Below, in pieces: positions 1 to 8,874 of a DNA stretch of 64,000 bases. Every line of letters begins with the position of its first letter. Within the stretch, counting starts at the first letter, position 1. The notes beneath the pieces were generated by a model. It was not told the origin of the DNA. It saw nothing but the letters and a program-made list of their open reading frames with translations, and made no database searches. Made by a program: the position numbers and the translations under genes. Origin of the DNA: DASRDU01 sp035560235. Its GTDB lineage: Bacteria; Acidobacteriota; Blastocatellia; RBC074. Where the stretch lies: assembly GCA_035560235.1 (NCBI GenBank), contig DATMAG010000047.1, positions 62,001 through 126,000 on the forward strand, in the 5' to 3' direction.

Positions 1-705
1 GTATACCTGCTGAAGCATCGCGCGACCGGCTATTCGATGCAGAACGGCAAACAGATCAATTCGCTCTACCTCGATATGACTCAGCCGGGCGCAGCAGGTG
101 CGCTCTATTCAACCGTCGGCGATCTGATGGCGTGGACTGAAGCGCTTCATTCGGACCGGCTGCTTTCAGCCAGATCGCGCGAAGCGATGATGACGCCGGT
201 CAAAAACAACTACGGTTACGGCCTGACCATCAACACGCAGTTCAATCGCAGCGTCATCGGACATGGCGGCGGGATCAATGGTTTCTCAACGTACCTTCAA
301 TATTACCCGGCTGAAAAGGTCACGGTTGTCGTTTTGCGCAACGCTGATTACGGCGGTCCCGGCCCGGCAAAAATCGCGCAGGATCTGTCGGCCATCCTGT
401 TTGGTGAAAGGTACGAAATTCCGCGTGAACCGGTCGTCGCCAGAGTTGATCCGAAAATTTATGATGCTTACGCTGGCAAATATGAACTGCAGCCAGGCGT
501 GGTTTTCACCATTACCAGAGAGGGCGACCGCCTGATGCTGCAACTGCCCGGACAGCCAGCAGTCGAACTGTTTCCTGAATCGGAGACGAAATTCTTCGTC
601 AGGGTAGTGGACGCGAAATTTACGTTCGTCAGAGATGAAAAAGGCGAGGTCACCCATCTGATCTTCGACCAGGGCGGCGAGCAGCGGGCGAAGCGGATCA
701 AATAG
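1..705 (+). CDS. Serine hydrolase, class C beta-lactamase-like (C-terminal part)
   Basis: The reading frame is open from the first base, so the N-terminus and the catalytic SxxK serine lie outside the window. The visible part has the class C beta-lactamase/penicillin-binding fold signature near the third motif (GHGGGINGF, which replaces the KTG box). It is followed by a C-terminal beta-rich extension beginning near YAGKYELQPG that resembles the lipocalin-like DUF3471 tail common on these proteins. Such enzymes are usually exported peptidases or esterases, not true beta-lactamases. The gene is convergent with dnaX and the two are only about 40 bases apart. The substrate cannot be told. Confidence 0.8.
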   Translation, partial: VYLLKHRATGYSMQNGKQINSLYLDMTQPGAAGALYSTVGDLMAWTEALHSDRLLSARSREAMMTPVKNNYGYGLTINTQFNRSVIGHGGGINGFSTYLQYYPAEKVTVVVLRNADYGGPGPAKIAQDLSAILFGERYEIPREPVVARVDPKIYDAYAGKYELQPGVVFTITREGDRLMLQLPGQPAVELFPESETKFFVRVVDAKFTFVRDEKGEVTHLIFDQGGEQRAKRIK

Positions 706-747
706 AACTGGTGACTCCCGGATCCGCATCAGAAAGAGCTGACTGCT

Positions 748-2598
748 TCACTTCGTTGCTTCGCGCACATCAGTCACTTCGCCGCGAAACTTTTCGACCA
801 GCAGGCGCACGGCGGGAATCTTCAAGGCCTCTTCGCGAAGCCGCGCCTTTGCCTCGGCGGCCTCGTCAATGCGGGCGCTGCTCTGACCGCTGATGAGGAC
901 TTCGATGCGCATCGGCTGGCCGAACAGGCGCTGGCCGATTTCGCTGAAGATCGCGCTGCTGTCACGCAGCCTGCGGGCCAGAATATCCTCCTGCGGCATC
1001 GTCACAATCAGCCTGCCTTCGTCATAATTGATGCTCTGCGCATCTTCGAGCGCCGTCACCAGCGCGTGACGATTGAGTCGCTCAAGCTCGGCGCAGACTG
1101 CCTGCGCTTCGCGCCCTTTCTCAACCGGCGCCCTGCCCGGCGCAGCCTGTGCCGCTCCGCCTGAACCATTGCCTCCGGTCACGCGGCGCGGCGGAACCCG
1201 CTCATCAGCTTCAGGCCCGTCGAATGAGGAAAGACTGTCAAAGCTCTCGCTGAACCCCGGCGGCTCTTCGAGCATCACTGGCGGAAAGTCAGGTTCAGAC
1301 GCTGACGATTTGGCGGGCGGCGTCTCCTTCACTCGCGTTTCAGCCGCTCCGGGCGCGGTGCTGCGCGGCGCACTGCTCTGCGGGCGCGGCGGCGCTTGTT
1401 GCCCCGGCGCAGGCGCCGCGCCGGGGTTGCTGAAAGTAATCCCGCCTCCGGTCAGCCTGGTTTCGAGCGCCTCCAGTCTGGAAATCAGTTGATCAAGTGA
1501 ACGCAGCCTGACCGCGTGCGTCAGCCTGATCAGTCCGATTTCAAGCTGGAAGCGCGGATGAGGTGAATCCCTGATCTCTTTTTCAGTCGCAGCCAGCAAG
1601 TGAAAGAAACGCACCAGATCTTCTTCAGAAAAGCGCGCCGCAAGCCGCCTGAGAGTTTCCGCTTCGACTTCGGAGACATCCAGAATGGCGCTGCTCGTCA
1701 CTCCCGACTTGATGACCAGCAGGTGGCGCATATAACTCATCAGTTCGCGCGTGAAGTTACGCAGGTCATAGCCGCGCGAGTCGAGTTCTTCCACCAGCCT
1801 GAGAATAGCGGCGCTGTCCTGCGCCGCGACGGCTTCAGTAAAACTCAGCAGCGTCTGTTCTCCGGCCAGCCCGAGGGCTGAAATGACATCTTCAGTTCCG
1901 ATATCACTGCCGCTGAAAGCGATCACCTGATCGAAGGCTGAAAACGCATCACGCAGGCTGCCCGCTCCGGCCCGCGCAATTTCACGCAGCCCCTGATCGC
2001 TGATGCTGACCTGCTCCGTCTGAGCGATTTCGCGCAGCCGCTGCACCATCTTCTCAACCGGAATATGGCGGAATTCAAACTGCTGGCAGCGTGAAAGAAT
2101 CGTGTCCGGAATCTTGTGCAGTTCAGTCGTCGCCATAATAAAGACCACATGCGAAGGCGGTTCTTCCAGCGTCTTGAGCAGCGCATTGAAGGCGTTATTG
2201 GAGAGCATATGGACTTCATCTATGACGAAGATCTTGTAGCGATCACGCGCGGGAGCAACGGCAATGTTATTGATAATGACATCGCGCACATTGTCTACGC
2301 CGGTATTGGACGCGGCGTCTATTTCAAGCACATCTATTGAATTGCCAGCAGCGATCTCCAGGCAGGAGGCGCATTTCAGACAGGGCCTGCTCGTGATGCC
2401 GGTCCGACAGTTCAATCCTCTGGCCAGGATTCGGGCCGTCGTAGTCTTGCCTGTGCCGCGAGCGCCGGAAAAGATAAAGGCGTGATGCAGTCGCTGCTGA
2501 TCGAGCGCATTGCCGAGGGTGCGTGTGATATGTTCCTGCCCGATCAGGTCGGCAAAGGTACGGGGACGATACTTGCGGGCAATGACCTGATAACTCAC
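748..2598 (-). CDS. dnaX: DNA polymerase III subunit gamma/tau
   Basis: This is the clamp-loader ATPase that places the beta clamp on DNA and links the polymerase cores. The 616-residue protein opens with the family signature YRPRTFADLIGQ. It has Walker A GARGTGKT (residues 45-52), the zinc-binding cysteines C64, C73, C76 and C79, and a Walker B/DEVH box near residues 127-130. The AAA+ module is followed by the gamma III collar, a Pro/Ala-rich linker (about 385-490) and a C-terminal tau-like domain. The start is GTG at 2598, preceded by AAGGAG at good spacing. It lies downstream of tadA, two tRNA-Ser genes and the SRP RNA on the same strand, a familiar bacterial neighbourhood. The usual ybaB-recR pair does not follow. 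Confidence 0.97.
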   Translation of the reverse strand: MSYQVIARKYRPRTFADLIGQEHITRTLGNALDQQRLHHAFIFSGARGTGKTTTARILARGLNCRTGITSRPCLKCASCLEIAAGNSIDVLEIDAASNTGVDNVRDVIINNIAVAPARDRYKIFVIDEVHMLSNNAFNALLKTLEEPPSHVVFIMATTELHKIPDTILSRCQQFEFRHIPVEKMVQRLREIAQTEQVSISDQGLREIARAGAGSLRDAFSAFDQVIAFSGSDIGTEDVISALGLAGEQTLLSFTEAVAAQDSAAILRLVEELDSRGYDLRNFTRELMSYMRHLLVIKSGVTSSAILDVSEVEAETLRRLAARFSEEDLVRFFHLLAATEKEIRDSPHPRFQLEIGLIRLTHAVRLRSLDQLISRLEALETRLTGGGITFSNPGAAPAPGQQAPPRPQSSAPRSTAPGAAETRVKETPPAKSSASEPDFPPVMLEEPPGFSESFDSLSSFDGPEADERVPPRRVTGGNGSGGAAQAAPGRAPVEKGREAQAVCAELERLNRHALVTALEDAQSINYDEGRLIVTMPQEDILARRLRDSSAIFSEIGQRLFGQPMRIEVLISGQSSARIDEAAEAKARLREEALKIPAVRLLVEKFRGEVTDVREATK

Positions 2599-2841
2599 GA
2601 TAATGGCTCCTTCCGATTTATTTCATATATTCCGGGAATCTACTGGCTGACGGGAATTATAAAGCAGCCTGAATCAGCAGCGCAGTCCGAATGTAAGAAT
2701 AGCCCTGCTCCTGTCAGACAGCCGATTCAGAATTGTATTTTATCAGTTGTCAGGTATAAGATAGCCCCGCTTCTATGCTGACCTGGAGTTGTTCATTCCC
2801 TCGCCGAGTGATTACCGGCTCTGAAAACAGCCTGACTCTGA

Positions 2842-2868
2842 AGACAACCTGAGGTTCTCAGGCTGTCT
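2842..2868. other. Hairpin in the dnaX upstream region
   Basis: The 339-base divergent gap between dnaX and the lysine-rich gene contains an 11-bp stem (AGACAACCTGA against TCAGGCTGTCT, one G-T pair) with a 5-base loop, about 70 bases before the start of the plus-strand gene. No T-run follows, so it is not an obvious terminator. It could be a leader structure or a protein-binding site. I see no other gene-like sequence in this gap. Confidence 0.4.
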
Positions 2869-2937
2869 GAAGGAGAGAGGCTATGATTTTTACCTGTAGC
2901 TTCAGCTGCACAACATATAACCTGTAGGAGAAAATAA

Positions 2938-3354
2938 ATGCCAAAAAAACCAGCACCTGATGCAGAACTGATTCGTCTGGCCCTGACCGGAATAGATGCC
3001 GAAATTCAGACCTTGCAGAGTCGGATCAATGCTCTGCAGGAGATGAAAAAACAATACTCCGGCGCAGGCGGAGGGCGCACTGCAGCCGCACCCGCCAGTG
3101 CCGCGACCGCTCCGGGCGACAGAAGGATGACACCGGAAGCCCGTGACAAAGTCGGGGCTTCAGTGTCTGAACGATGGGCCAGGGCAAGGTCTCTTGGCTT
3201 GAAGAGCCTGAGTGAACTGGCCGCCTGGGAGAAATCACAGGAAGGCAAAGGAACCAGAGCGAAGAAAGCCGCCAAAGCAGGAAAAGCTGCCAAAGGCAGG
3301 AAAGCCGCCAGGGCGAAGAAGGAGTCCAAAGCACAGCCCGCGCAGACTGCCTGA
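2938..3354 (+). CDS. Small basic protein with lysine/alanine-rich histone-like tail
   Basis: The 138-residue protein has three parts. The first is a short predicted coiled coil (residues about 10-38). The second is a central motif of the form MTPEARDKVGASVSERWA, a short helix seen in many uncharacterised proteins of Acidobacteria and Planctomycetes. The third is a C-terminal tail of repeated AKK/GKAA units (about 100-138) like that of histone H1-type or HU-tail nucleoid proteins. The basic tail suggests nucleic-acid binding, but the function is unknown. The start follows TAGGAG at suitable spacing. It runs opposite to dnaX and the RNA genes and sits inside an otherwise conserved tadA-ffs-dnaX block. 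Confidence 0.75.
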   Translation: MPKKPAPDAELIRLALTGIDAEIQTLQSRINALQEMKKQYSGAGGGRTAAAPASAATAPGDRRMTPEARDKVGASVSERWARARSLGLKSLSELAAWEKSQEGKGTRAKKAAKAGKAAKGRKAARAKKESKAQPAQTA

Positions 3355-3382
3355 GCAGCTGCTCCGGGCGCATCAGACGGGA

Positions 3383-3486
<104 letters not shown>

Positions 3487-3531
3487 ATATCTGACCTCAG
3501 ACTTCAGTTCTGAAACCTGAGATCACATCAA

Positions 3532-3616
<85 letters not shown>

Positions 3617-3620
3617 CTGC

Positions 3621-3649
3621 CTGATCTCAAATTTCAGATTTGAGATCAG
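3621..3649. repeat. Perfect palindrome between the two tRNA-Ser genes
   Basis: A 12-bp perfect inverted repeat (CTGATCTCAAAT and its complement) with a 5-base loop occupies most of the 42-base tRNA spacer. A related word (CTGAGATCA, CTGAAACCTGAGATCA) also lies between tRNA-Ser(GGA) and the SRP RNA at about 3500-3529. It may be a processing hairpin or a member of the intergenic palindrome class found elsewhere in the window. Confidence 0.7.
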
Positions 3650-3658
3650 CAAGGCTGA

Positions 3659-3745
<87 letters not shown>

Positions 3746-3790
3746 ATAAAATATTTCGGAAGAACTGATCGCTGCTCTGAAGCTGAGGCT

Positions 3791-4300
3791 TCACTCAGAG
3801 ACTTCACCGGCTTTTGCTCTGCGCCGCTCTCTGAAGAACGTCTGCATCAGTTCGCGGCATTCGCTTTCAAGCACGCCTGCCGTCAGTTCCACCTGATGAT
3901 TCAAAGAACTGCTGGAGCAGATACTGAAGACTGAAGCGACGCCGCCGGCCCTCACATCAGCCGCGCCGTAAACCAGGCGTTTGATGCGGGCATTGACGAG
4001 CGCGCCCGCGCACATGGCGCAGGGTTCAATGGTCACATAGAGCGTGGCTTCCGTCAGCCGGTAATTGCCGATGCTTCGCGCGGCTTCACGCAGCGCCAGA
4101 ATCTCCGCGTGCGCTGTCGGGTCAGTCAGCCCGATGGGCCGGTTGCAGCCCCGCCCGGCAATCTGATTGTCAACCACCACGACCGCGCCCACCGGGACTT
4201 CCCCATCCCGGCGCGCCTCTCTGGCTTCGGCCAGCGCAAAGCTCATGAAAAATTCGTCAGCAGAATCCGGCGCTTCAACCTGACGTTTTGAGTTCCCCAT
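3791..4300 (-). CDS. tadA: tRNA-specific adenosine-34 deaminase
   Basis: TadA deaminates A34 of tRNA-Arg(ACG) to inosine. The 169-residue protein has the cytidine/deoxycytidylate-deaminase zinc site: HAE at residues 64-66 with the catalytic glutamate, and PCAMC with C94 and C97. The start is the ATG at 4300. It carries about 18 residues before the usual first helix, and the internal ATG at the MSFALAEA segment is an alternative. It heads the minus-strand block of two tRNA-Ser genes, SRP RNA and dnaX, as in many Gram-positive and other genomes. A weak AGGG lies just before the start. Confidence 0.95.
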   Translation of the reverse strand: MGNSKRQVEAPDSADEFFMSFALAEAREARRDGEVPVGAVVVVDNQIAGRGCNRPIGLTDPTAHAEILALREAARSIGNYRLTEATLYVTIEPCAMCAGALVNARIKRLVYGAADVRAGGVASVFSICSSSSLNHQVELTAGVLESECRELMQTFFRERRRAKAGEVSE

Positions 4301-4570
4301 GTCCCTGCGTCAAAGACGAGGGGAGATGGTACTGGCCGCAGAAATGCCTGTCAAGCCGTTACTCCGGCTGCCTCACTCCCCGCACCGATGCGCAGCCCGG
4401 ATCAGATTAAATTCAGGGCAGGCCTGCTGAAAGTTCTTGCCTTGCTTCGGTGCGGTCATTATCATTTCGTTTCACCGACAATCATTCCTTTCATTTGAAA
4501 CTCATTCGCAGCAGGCGGGCTGGTTCCGACTCCCGGCCCGGAGAGTCAATCTCCAGCGAGGACAAACGTC

Positions 4571-4786
4571 ATGACACCAAAGCGCAGGCGATGGCATCGG
4601 CACCGTTATTTCCTGACAAAGGAGCCTGTGACGTCAGCATCTGCTGATTTTGAGGCGAAACTGCAGACAGCAGCGACTGATCTTCTGGCAGAGGCTCACG
4701 AGAGCGACTTTCAGCCGGAAAATCAGCGGCAGGGAGAAGGCCAGATGATGCTGAAGGCAAAGGTCGCCGAGGCTGCCCGGATCTGA
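4571..4786 (+). CDS. Possible small basic protein
   Basis: The 516-base gap upstream of tadA holds one modest candidate, a 71-codon frame starting ATGACACCAAAGCG eight bases after GCGAGGA, a possible ribosome site. The product is basic at the N-terminus (TPKRRRWHRHRY) and acidic/amphipathic afterwards. I recognise no family. An overlapping minus-strand frame looks compositionally like an antisense shadow. Treat this as unproven. The rest of the gap shows no gene. Confidence 0.3.
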   Translation: MTPKRRRWHRHRYFLTKEPVTSASADFEAKLQTAATDLLAEAHESDFQPENQRQGEGQMMLKAKVAEAARI

Positions 4787-4816
4787 GCAAGCTCACACCA
4801 CAACCCACGCTCAGCT

Positions 4817-5065
4817 TCAGTAATGTCGTGTGAAGTCGAGCGAATCGCGCGACGAGTTCAGGCTCGCCAGCAGCATCGCGCGTAATTGCGCCTCGGCGCT
4901 GCTGCGGGCCTGTTCCAGGCGGGCCAAGCGGGCGCGCAGTTCAGCATTTTCGGCAGCAAGTTCACGAATGATATTGAGCGCCCGAAGGATGTCTTCACGT
5001 TGCCGCTTGAGTTCGGAATCAAGCAGGACGGCGGCCTTGAGCGCGTCCCAGGCTTCTTTGATCAT
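4817..5065 (-). CDS. Small coiled-coil protein
   Basis: The 82-residue protein is almost one continuous amphipathic helix (LKRQREDILRALNIIREL, then AENAELRARLARLEQ) with clear heptads, so it should form a coiled coil. No family is recognised and there is no signal peptide. Its start overlaps the end of the upstream small gene by 47 bases in another frame, suggesting the two are co-transcribed. The ribosome site is weak, consistent with coupled translation. Confidence 0.55.
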   Translation of the reverse strand: MIKEAWDALKAAVLLDSELKRQREDILRALNIIRELAAENAELRARLARLEQARSSAEAQLRAMLLASLNSSRDSLDFTRHY

Positions 5066-5315
5066 GTCTCAGGCTCAGGGCTGTGCCCGGATCGCGCGGG
5101 GCTTCACGACGCGGATCAGGTGACTGGTTATCGCCGGGTGCGGTCGGATGTCCGGTGTATTTTCTTTCCAGCTCATCAAGCTGCGGAGAGATGAGATCGT
5201 GAGTTTCCCGTAACGTCTGCGAGCAGCGATTCAGCTCATCGGCGAGACGGCGCAACGCATCAGCGAGTGATGTTTCCTGAGGAACAGTGTTTTCGGGGCT
5301 TCGCTGACCTGACAT
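5019..5315 (-). CDS. Small helical protein, unknown function
   Basis: The start is ATG at 5315, preceded by GGGAG at 5-6 bases. A GTG two codons upstream is the alternative. The first 60 residues are predicted helical (ALRRLADELNRCSQTLRET) and the C-terminal 40 residues are Pro/Arg/Asp-rich and probably disordered. It overlaps the next small coiled-coil gene. The disordered tail lies exactly in the overlap, so its frame is constrained by the other gene. There is no recognisable family. Confidence 0.45.
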   Translation of the reverse strand: MSGQRSPENTVPQETSLADALRRLADELNRCSQTLRETHDLISPQLDELERKYTGHPTAPGDNQSPDPRREAPRDPGTALSLRHDQRSLGRAQGRRPA

Positions 5316-5444
5316 TTTCACTCCCGCAGCCGCACGCGAAATTTAATACAAGCAGATTTCATTCGCAATTCCAGCTACTCATTTTTTATTCCTCCACACA
5401 CAAATTATCGCCTTCTGCCTGGGGCTTCATCAGCGCGTCCCTCA

Positions 5445-6506
5445 TCACTGATGATTCAGCCCCGCATTTCCGCTGAACCTGGCGATGCGCCCGCCTTCGC
5501 CAGCCGCCCAGCCCGTCCTGCCACGGCGCGCCGGACTGAAGGTGTGATAGCCGGTCGTCCCGATGCTCCGCCACGTGAAGCCGCCATCAGACGAATAATC
5601 GGAGCCTGAAGGCCCGACCGCCACCAGTTCCGACCGGGTGCCCGGAATCCACGCCACGGCCGATCTGAACCCGGCCAGCCCTGAGTTCCTGACCAGCTTC
5701 CACGTGCGTCCGCCGTCAGAAGTGATGGCAATGTTATCAACCGCCTCGTTCTCCTTCCGATAATCGCCGCCGACCGCGATGCCATTGAGCGCATCTCTGA
5801 AGGCCAGCGAAAAGATGCCTGAAGAAGCATTGGCGCTGAGAATCGGAGTGTCTGCAACCTGCCACGTCGCGCCGCCGTCGCCTGAGCGAAACACACGCGC
5901 CCGGGCTGCACCGCCCGTGCCGAACCAGACGTTGTTTCTGCCCTGCACAACCAGACAAGTCCCGCTCGCCGCAAAGGCGCCTTCACCGGGCAGCGCGGGC
6001 GGCATGTTTTCAGACGGAATCTGCTGCCACGTCGCGCCGCCATCCGCAGTCCTGATGATGACGAACTTCCCATCCACCGGATCGCTCATTGCGAGGCCGT
6101 GATTTTTGTCCCAAAACGCAATCGCATCGAAGAACGCTTTCGGATTTTTGCTGGTGAATTGCAGCTTCCAGTTTCTGCCGCCGTCAGTGGTTTTATAGAT
6201 CCGTGAGTTCTCGCCTTCGCCGATGCTGAGCAGACAGGCCGTGTCCGCATCGAACGCTTCGACATCGCGGAAATCGAGTTTCTCTGCGCCCGGCACAGTT
6301 GCCGCCTGCCAGGTCTTTCCGCCGTCAGTCGTGCGCGCATAAGTGCCGCCAGCGCCGCTCGCCCACGCCACTTTGTCGCTCACCGCGCTGATGCCGCGAA
6401 AGCGCGCCGTCGTGCCGCTCGATTGCGCCGTCCACTGCGCTCCGGCCAGGGCAGCCGTCAGCGCAAGGCAGATGATGCTGAGGATCAGTAATATTTTGCG
6501 GTTCAT
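5445..6506 (-). CDS. Exported Asp-box beta-propeller, Ycf48-like
   Basis: From ATG 6506 the protein begins with a clean signal peptide (MNRKILLILSIICLALTAAL, cleavage near AGA-QW). An in-frame start at 6551 would add a hydrophobic stretch that spoils it. The mature part holds at least six Asp-box repeats of the form TTDGGKTWQ, KTTDGGRNWK, RTADGGATWQ, RSGDGGATWQ, TSDGGRTWK and SSDGGFTWR, spaced as in the seven-bladed propeller of the photosystem II assembly factor Ycf48 and related bacterial proteins. In non-photosynthetic bacteria the role is unclear, probably an exported scaffold or sialidase-fold protein without catalytic residues. It ends next to small coiled-coil genes and shows no shared operon. 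Confidence 0.85.
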   Translation of the reverse strand: MNRKILLILSIICLALTAALAGAQWTAQSSGTTARFRGISAVSDKVAWASGAGGTYARTTDGGKTWQAATVPGAEKLDFRDVEAFDADTACLLSIGEGENSRIYKTTDGGRNWKLQFTSKNPKAFFDAIAFWDKNHGLAMSDPVDGKFVIIRTADGGATWQQIPSENMPPALPGEGAFAASGTCLVVQGRNNVWFGTGGAARARVFRSGDGGATWQVADTPILSANASSGIFSLAFRDALNGIAVGGDYRKENEAVDNIAITSDGGRTWKLVRNSGLAGFRSAVAWIPGTRSELVAVGPSGSDYSSDGGFTWRSIGTTGYHTFSPARRGRTGWAAGEGGRIARFSGNAGLNHQ

Positions 6507-6580
6507 CGCAAACATCAGCAGCGGAAAAAAGAAGTTCTCTGTGGTTGTCACGGATTTTCAGATCCTGATTCAGCCTGAAT

Positions 6581-6919
6581 TCACTGAGCGCGGGTCAGCG
6601 AACTGACCTGAAGCCCCTGCTCGCGGGTATGCTCCTCCTCGAGTCGGCGCAGGCACGCAGCCATAACGCTGGCTCTGCCCGGATAGCCGATGGGACGACG
6701 AGGATCATCACGGCTGACCACAGGCAGTCGCCCGAGGTCAATGCGCAGCATCCTGGTAAGCGCTTCACGCAGCGGTTCATCAGGCCACGCGACCATCAGA
6801 TCGCGGCTGCCCGCATCCGGCACAGTCATAATGCCGTGACCACGAATCTCTTCCGAACCATACCGCGCCAGCAGGCCGATCATCGCCACAGAAGGATCAG
6901 ATAACCGGGATGATGATGT
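6581..6919 (-). pseudogene. Remnant of ClC chloride channel C-terminal CBS domain
   Basis: The frame encodes only the last ~110 residues of a ClC-family channel/antiporter. It shows a CBS half (PDEPLREALTRMLRIDLGRL followed by PVVSRDDPRRPIGY) and the terminal helix ACLRRLEEEHTREQGL typical of that family's C-terminus. Upstream the same frame runs to a TGA at 6920-6922 with no transmembrane channel domain anywhere nearby, so the body of the gene has been lost. A GTG at 6889 could start a 102-residue protein, but a single CBS module without partner is more likely decay. Confidence 0.6.
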
Positions 6920-6979
6920 TCAGGTGACTGGGAAACAGCAGAAAAGCGCTGAATTCTCAACCGCCACTTCATACTCCTT

Positions 6980-8416
6980 TCATTGTTCGCACGCGAAAGC
7001 CACATTGAGCAGTCGCGCTTCATCAAAATGACTGCCGATCAGTTGCAGGCCAATCGGCAGCCCTTCACTCGAAGTCCCGCACGGCACACTGACGGCAGGC
7101 ACGCCGGAAAGATTGACCGTCACCGTGTAAATGTCGCTCAGATACATTGCCAGCGGATCGTCGCTCTTTTCGCCAAGTCTGAATGGCGGCGTCGGCGCGG
7201 TCGGCGTGGCGATCACATCGCACCTGCTGAACGCTGCGGCAAAGTCATCGCACAGCATCGCGCGCACCCGCTGCGCCTTTTCGTAATAGGCATCGTAATA
7301 GCCTGCCGAGAGCGCGAACGTGCCGAGCATAATGCGACGCTTGACCTCAGCGCCGAAACCTTCGTCGCGCGTGCGCCGGTACATTTCAGAAAGCGTGCGC
7401 GCATCTTCAGCGCGAAAGCCGTAACGCACGCCGTCATACCGCGACAGATTCGACGACGCTTCAGCCGTCGCAATCAGGTAATAGACCGCAATCGCATATT
7501 TCGTGTGCGGCAGGTGAACTTCGACAATCTCTGCGCCGCGCGCTTTGAGTTTCCTGATTGCAGCTTCGACCTGCGTTTTGACTTCCGCCTCAAGCCCTTC
7601 GCCAAAACATTCGGGCGGCACGCCAATGCGCAATCCCGTAATGTCGCCCGTCAATGCCGACAGGTAATCCGGCACGGCCACATCCGCCGAGGTCGCGTCG
7701 TAACGGTCGCGCCCGGCAATTACGCCAAGCGTTCGCGCCACGTCTCGCACATTCAGGCCAAGCGGCCCGATCTGATCGAGCGATGAAGCGAACGCCACGA
7801 GTCCGTAACGCGACACGCGCCCGTAAGTCGGCTTGAGGCCCACGACGCCGCAGAATGAAGCGGGCTGGCGAATTGAACCGCCCGTGTCAGAACCGAGCGC
7901 CACCGACGTCAGCCCGGCGGCTACTGAAACGGCTGAACCGCCTGAACTGCCGCCGGGCACGTATTCTTCATTCCACGGATTGCGCACCGGGCCGAACGCT
8001 GAGTTTTCATTCGATGAACCCATCGCAAATTCATCGAGGTTCGTTTTGCCCACGATGATCGCGCCTGCCTCTTCAAGTCTTCGCACTACTGTCGCAGTGT
8101 AAGGCGGCACGTAATCGCCGAGAATGCGCGAGCCGCACGTTGTTCGCACTCCGGCAGTACACATATTGTCCTTGACGGCGACGGGAACGCCCGCGAGCGG
8201 GTGTGTCTTCACGAGTTCTTTGATCTTCGCTTCAAGCCCGGCGGCCCGCTCAAGCGCACGCTCGCGGCTGATGGTCAGAAAGGCGTTGAGGCGCTCGTTC
8301 TTCTGCTCGATGCGGTCAAGCGCGGCGGCGATGATCTCTTTTGGTGTCGCTTCGCCGGAAGCGTACAGCCGGTGCAGTTCGTCAATCGTGATGTTCGGGG
8401 TAATCGTTGTAGTCAA
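6980..8416 (-). CDS. gatA: Asp-tRNA(Asn)/Glu-tRNA(Gln) amidotransferase subunit A
   Basis: GatA supplies ammonia from glutamine to GatB for transamidation of misacylated Glu-tRNA(Gln) or Asp-tRNA(Asn). The amidase signature is intact: catalytic Lys in PVAVKDNMC, GGSSGGSAVSVAAG, and the Ser-cisSer pair in GSDTGGSIRQPASF. I choose the TTG at 8416 because GGAG lies eight bases upstream and the length becomes 478 residues, normal for the family. The longer frame from a TTG at 8488 adds 24 atypical residues. gatC lies 100 bases upstream on the same strand; gatB is not in the window. Confidence 0.96.
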   Translation of the reverse strand: MTTTITPNITIDELHRLYASGEATPKEIIAAALDRIEQKNERLNAFLTISRERALERAAGLEAKIKELVKTHPLAGVPVAVKDNMCTAGVRTTCGSRILGDYVPPYTATVVRRLEEAGAIIVGKTNLDEFAMGSSNENSAFGPVRNPWNEEYVPGGSSGGSAVSVAAGLTSVALGSDTGGSIRQPASFCGVVGLKPTYGRVSRYGLVAFASSLDQIGPLGLNVRDVARTLGVIAGRDRYDATSADVAVPDYLSALTGDITGLRIGVPPECFGEGLEAEVKTQVEAAIRKLKARGAEIVEVHLPHTKYAIAVYYLIATAEASSNLSRYDGVRYGFRAEDARTLSEMYRRTRDEGFGAEVKRRIMLGTFALSAGYYDAYYEKAQRVRAMLCDDFAAAFSRCDVIATPTAPTPPFRLGEKSDDPLAMYLSDIYTVTVNLSGVPAVSVPCGTSSEGLPIGLQLIGSHFDEARLLNVAFACEQ

Positions 8417-8517
8417 GCTGGTGGCTCCACAGAAATGATGTCCGACAGCCCGATAAAAGAGCGGGGTGAACAACAGGACTCTGGTCAATGCAGACCGGCA
8501 GCAGGGTCATCCTTCAT

Positions 8518-8820
8518 TCAGCCGCCGATGACTCGCGGCACGCGGAAATAACCGTCAGCCGCGTCCGGCGCCTGTTCGAGCGCCTTCGCCTGACTGAGTC
8601 CCGGTTCGATAACGTCATCGCGGGTGGCGTAAGAGAGGCTGACCTCGCCCGCGCTGCGATGCTGCCAGGGTCTGACCGCAGACGTGTCGAGTTCGTTCAA
8701 CTGATCAATGTATTCGACGATGGCGGCGAGCTGCACGCTGAGAGACTGTTTCTCGTCAGCGGTCAGTTCGAGACTGGCGAGTTCGGCAATCCTTTCAACT
8801 TCGGCGTTCGTGATTGGCAT
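8518..8820 (-). CDS. gatC: Asp-tRNA(Asn)/Glu-tRNA(Gln) amidotransferase subunit C
   Basis: The 100-residue protein matches GatC, the small subunit that wraps around GatA and stabilises GatCAB. It has the N-terminal helix VERIAELASLELT, the segment QLAAIVEYIDQLNELDTSAV and a C-terminal DAADGYFRVPRVIG strand that is diagnostic. It lies directly upstream of gatA, probably in one transcript with the DUF721 gene. The region before its ATG is a tandem GTCAGTGGT repeat rather than a clear ribosome site. Confidence 0.95.
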   Translation of the reverse strand: MPITNAEVERIAELASLELTADEKQSLSVQLAAIVEYIDQLNELDTSAVRPWQHRSAGEVSLSYATRDDVIEPGLSQAKALEQAPDAADGYFRVPRVIGG

Positions 8821-8862
8821 AGGTCAGTGGTCAGCAGTCAGTGGTTAGTGGTCAGTGATTTT
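8821..8862. repeat. Tandem GTCAGTGGTTA-type repeats before gatC
   Basis: The sequence is a run of short words: GTCAGTGGTCAGCAGTCAGTGGTTAGTGGTCAGTG. The same words, arranged as an inverted pair, occupy the atpD-atpC spacer at 37354-37412, so this belongs to a dispersed intergenic repeat family. Confidence 0.7.
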
Positions 8863-8874
8863 ATTCGTCAGCCA

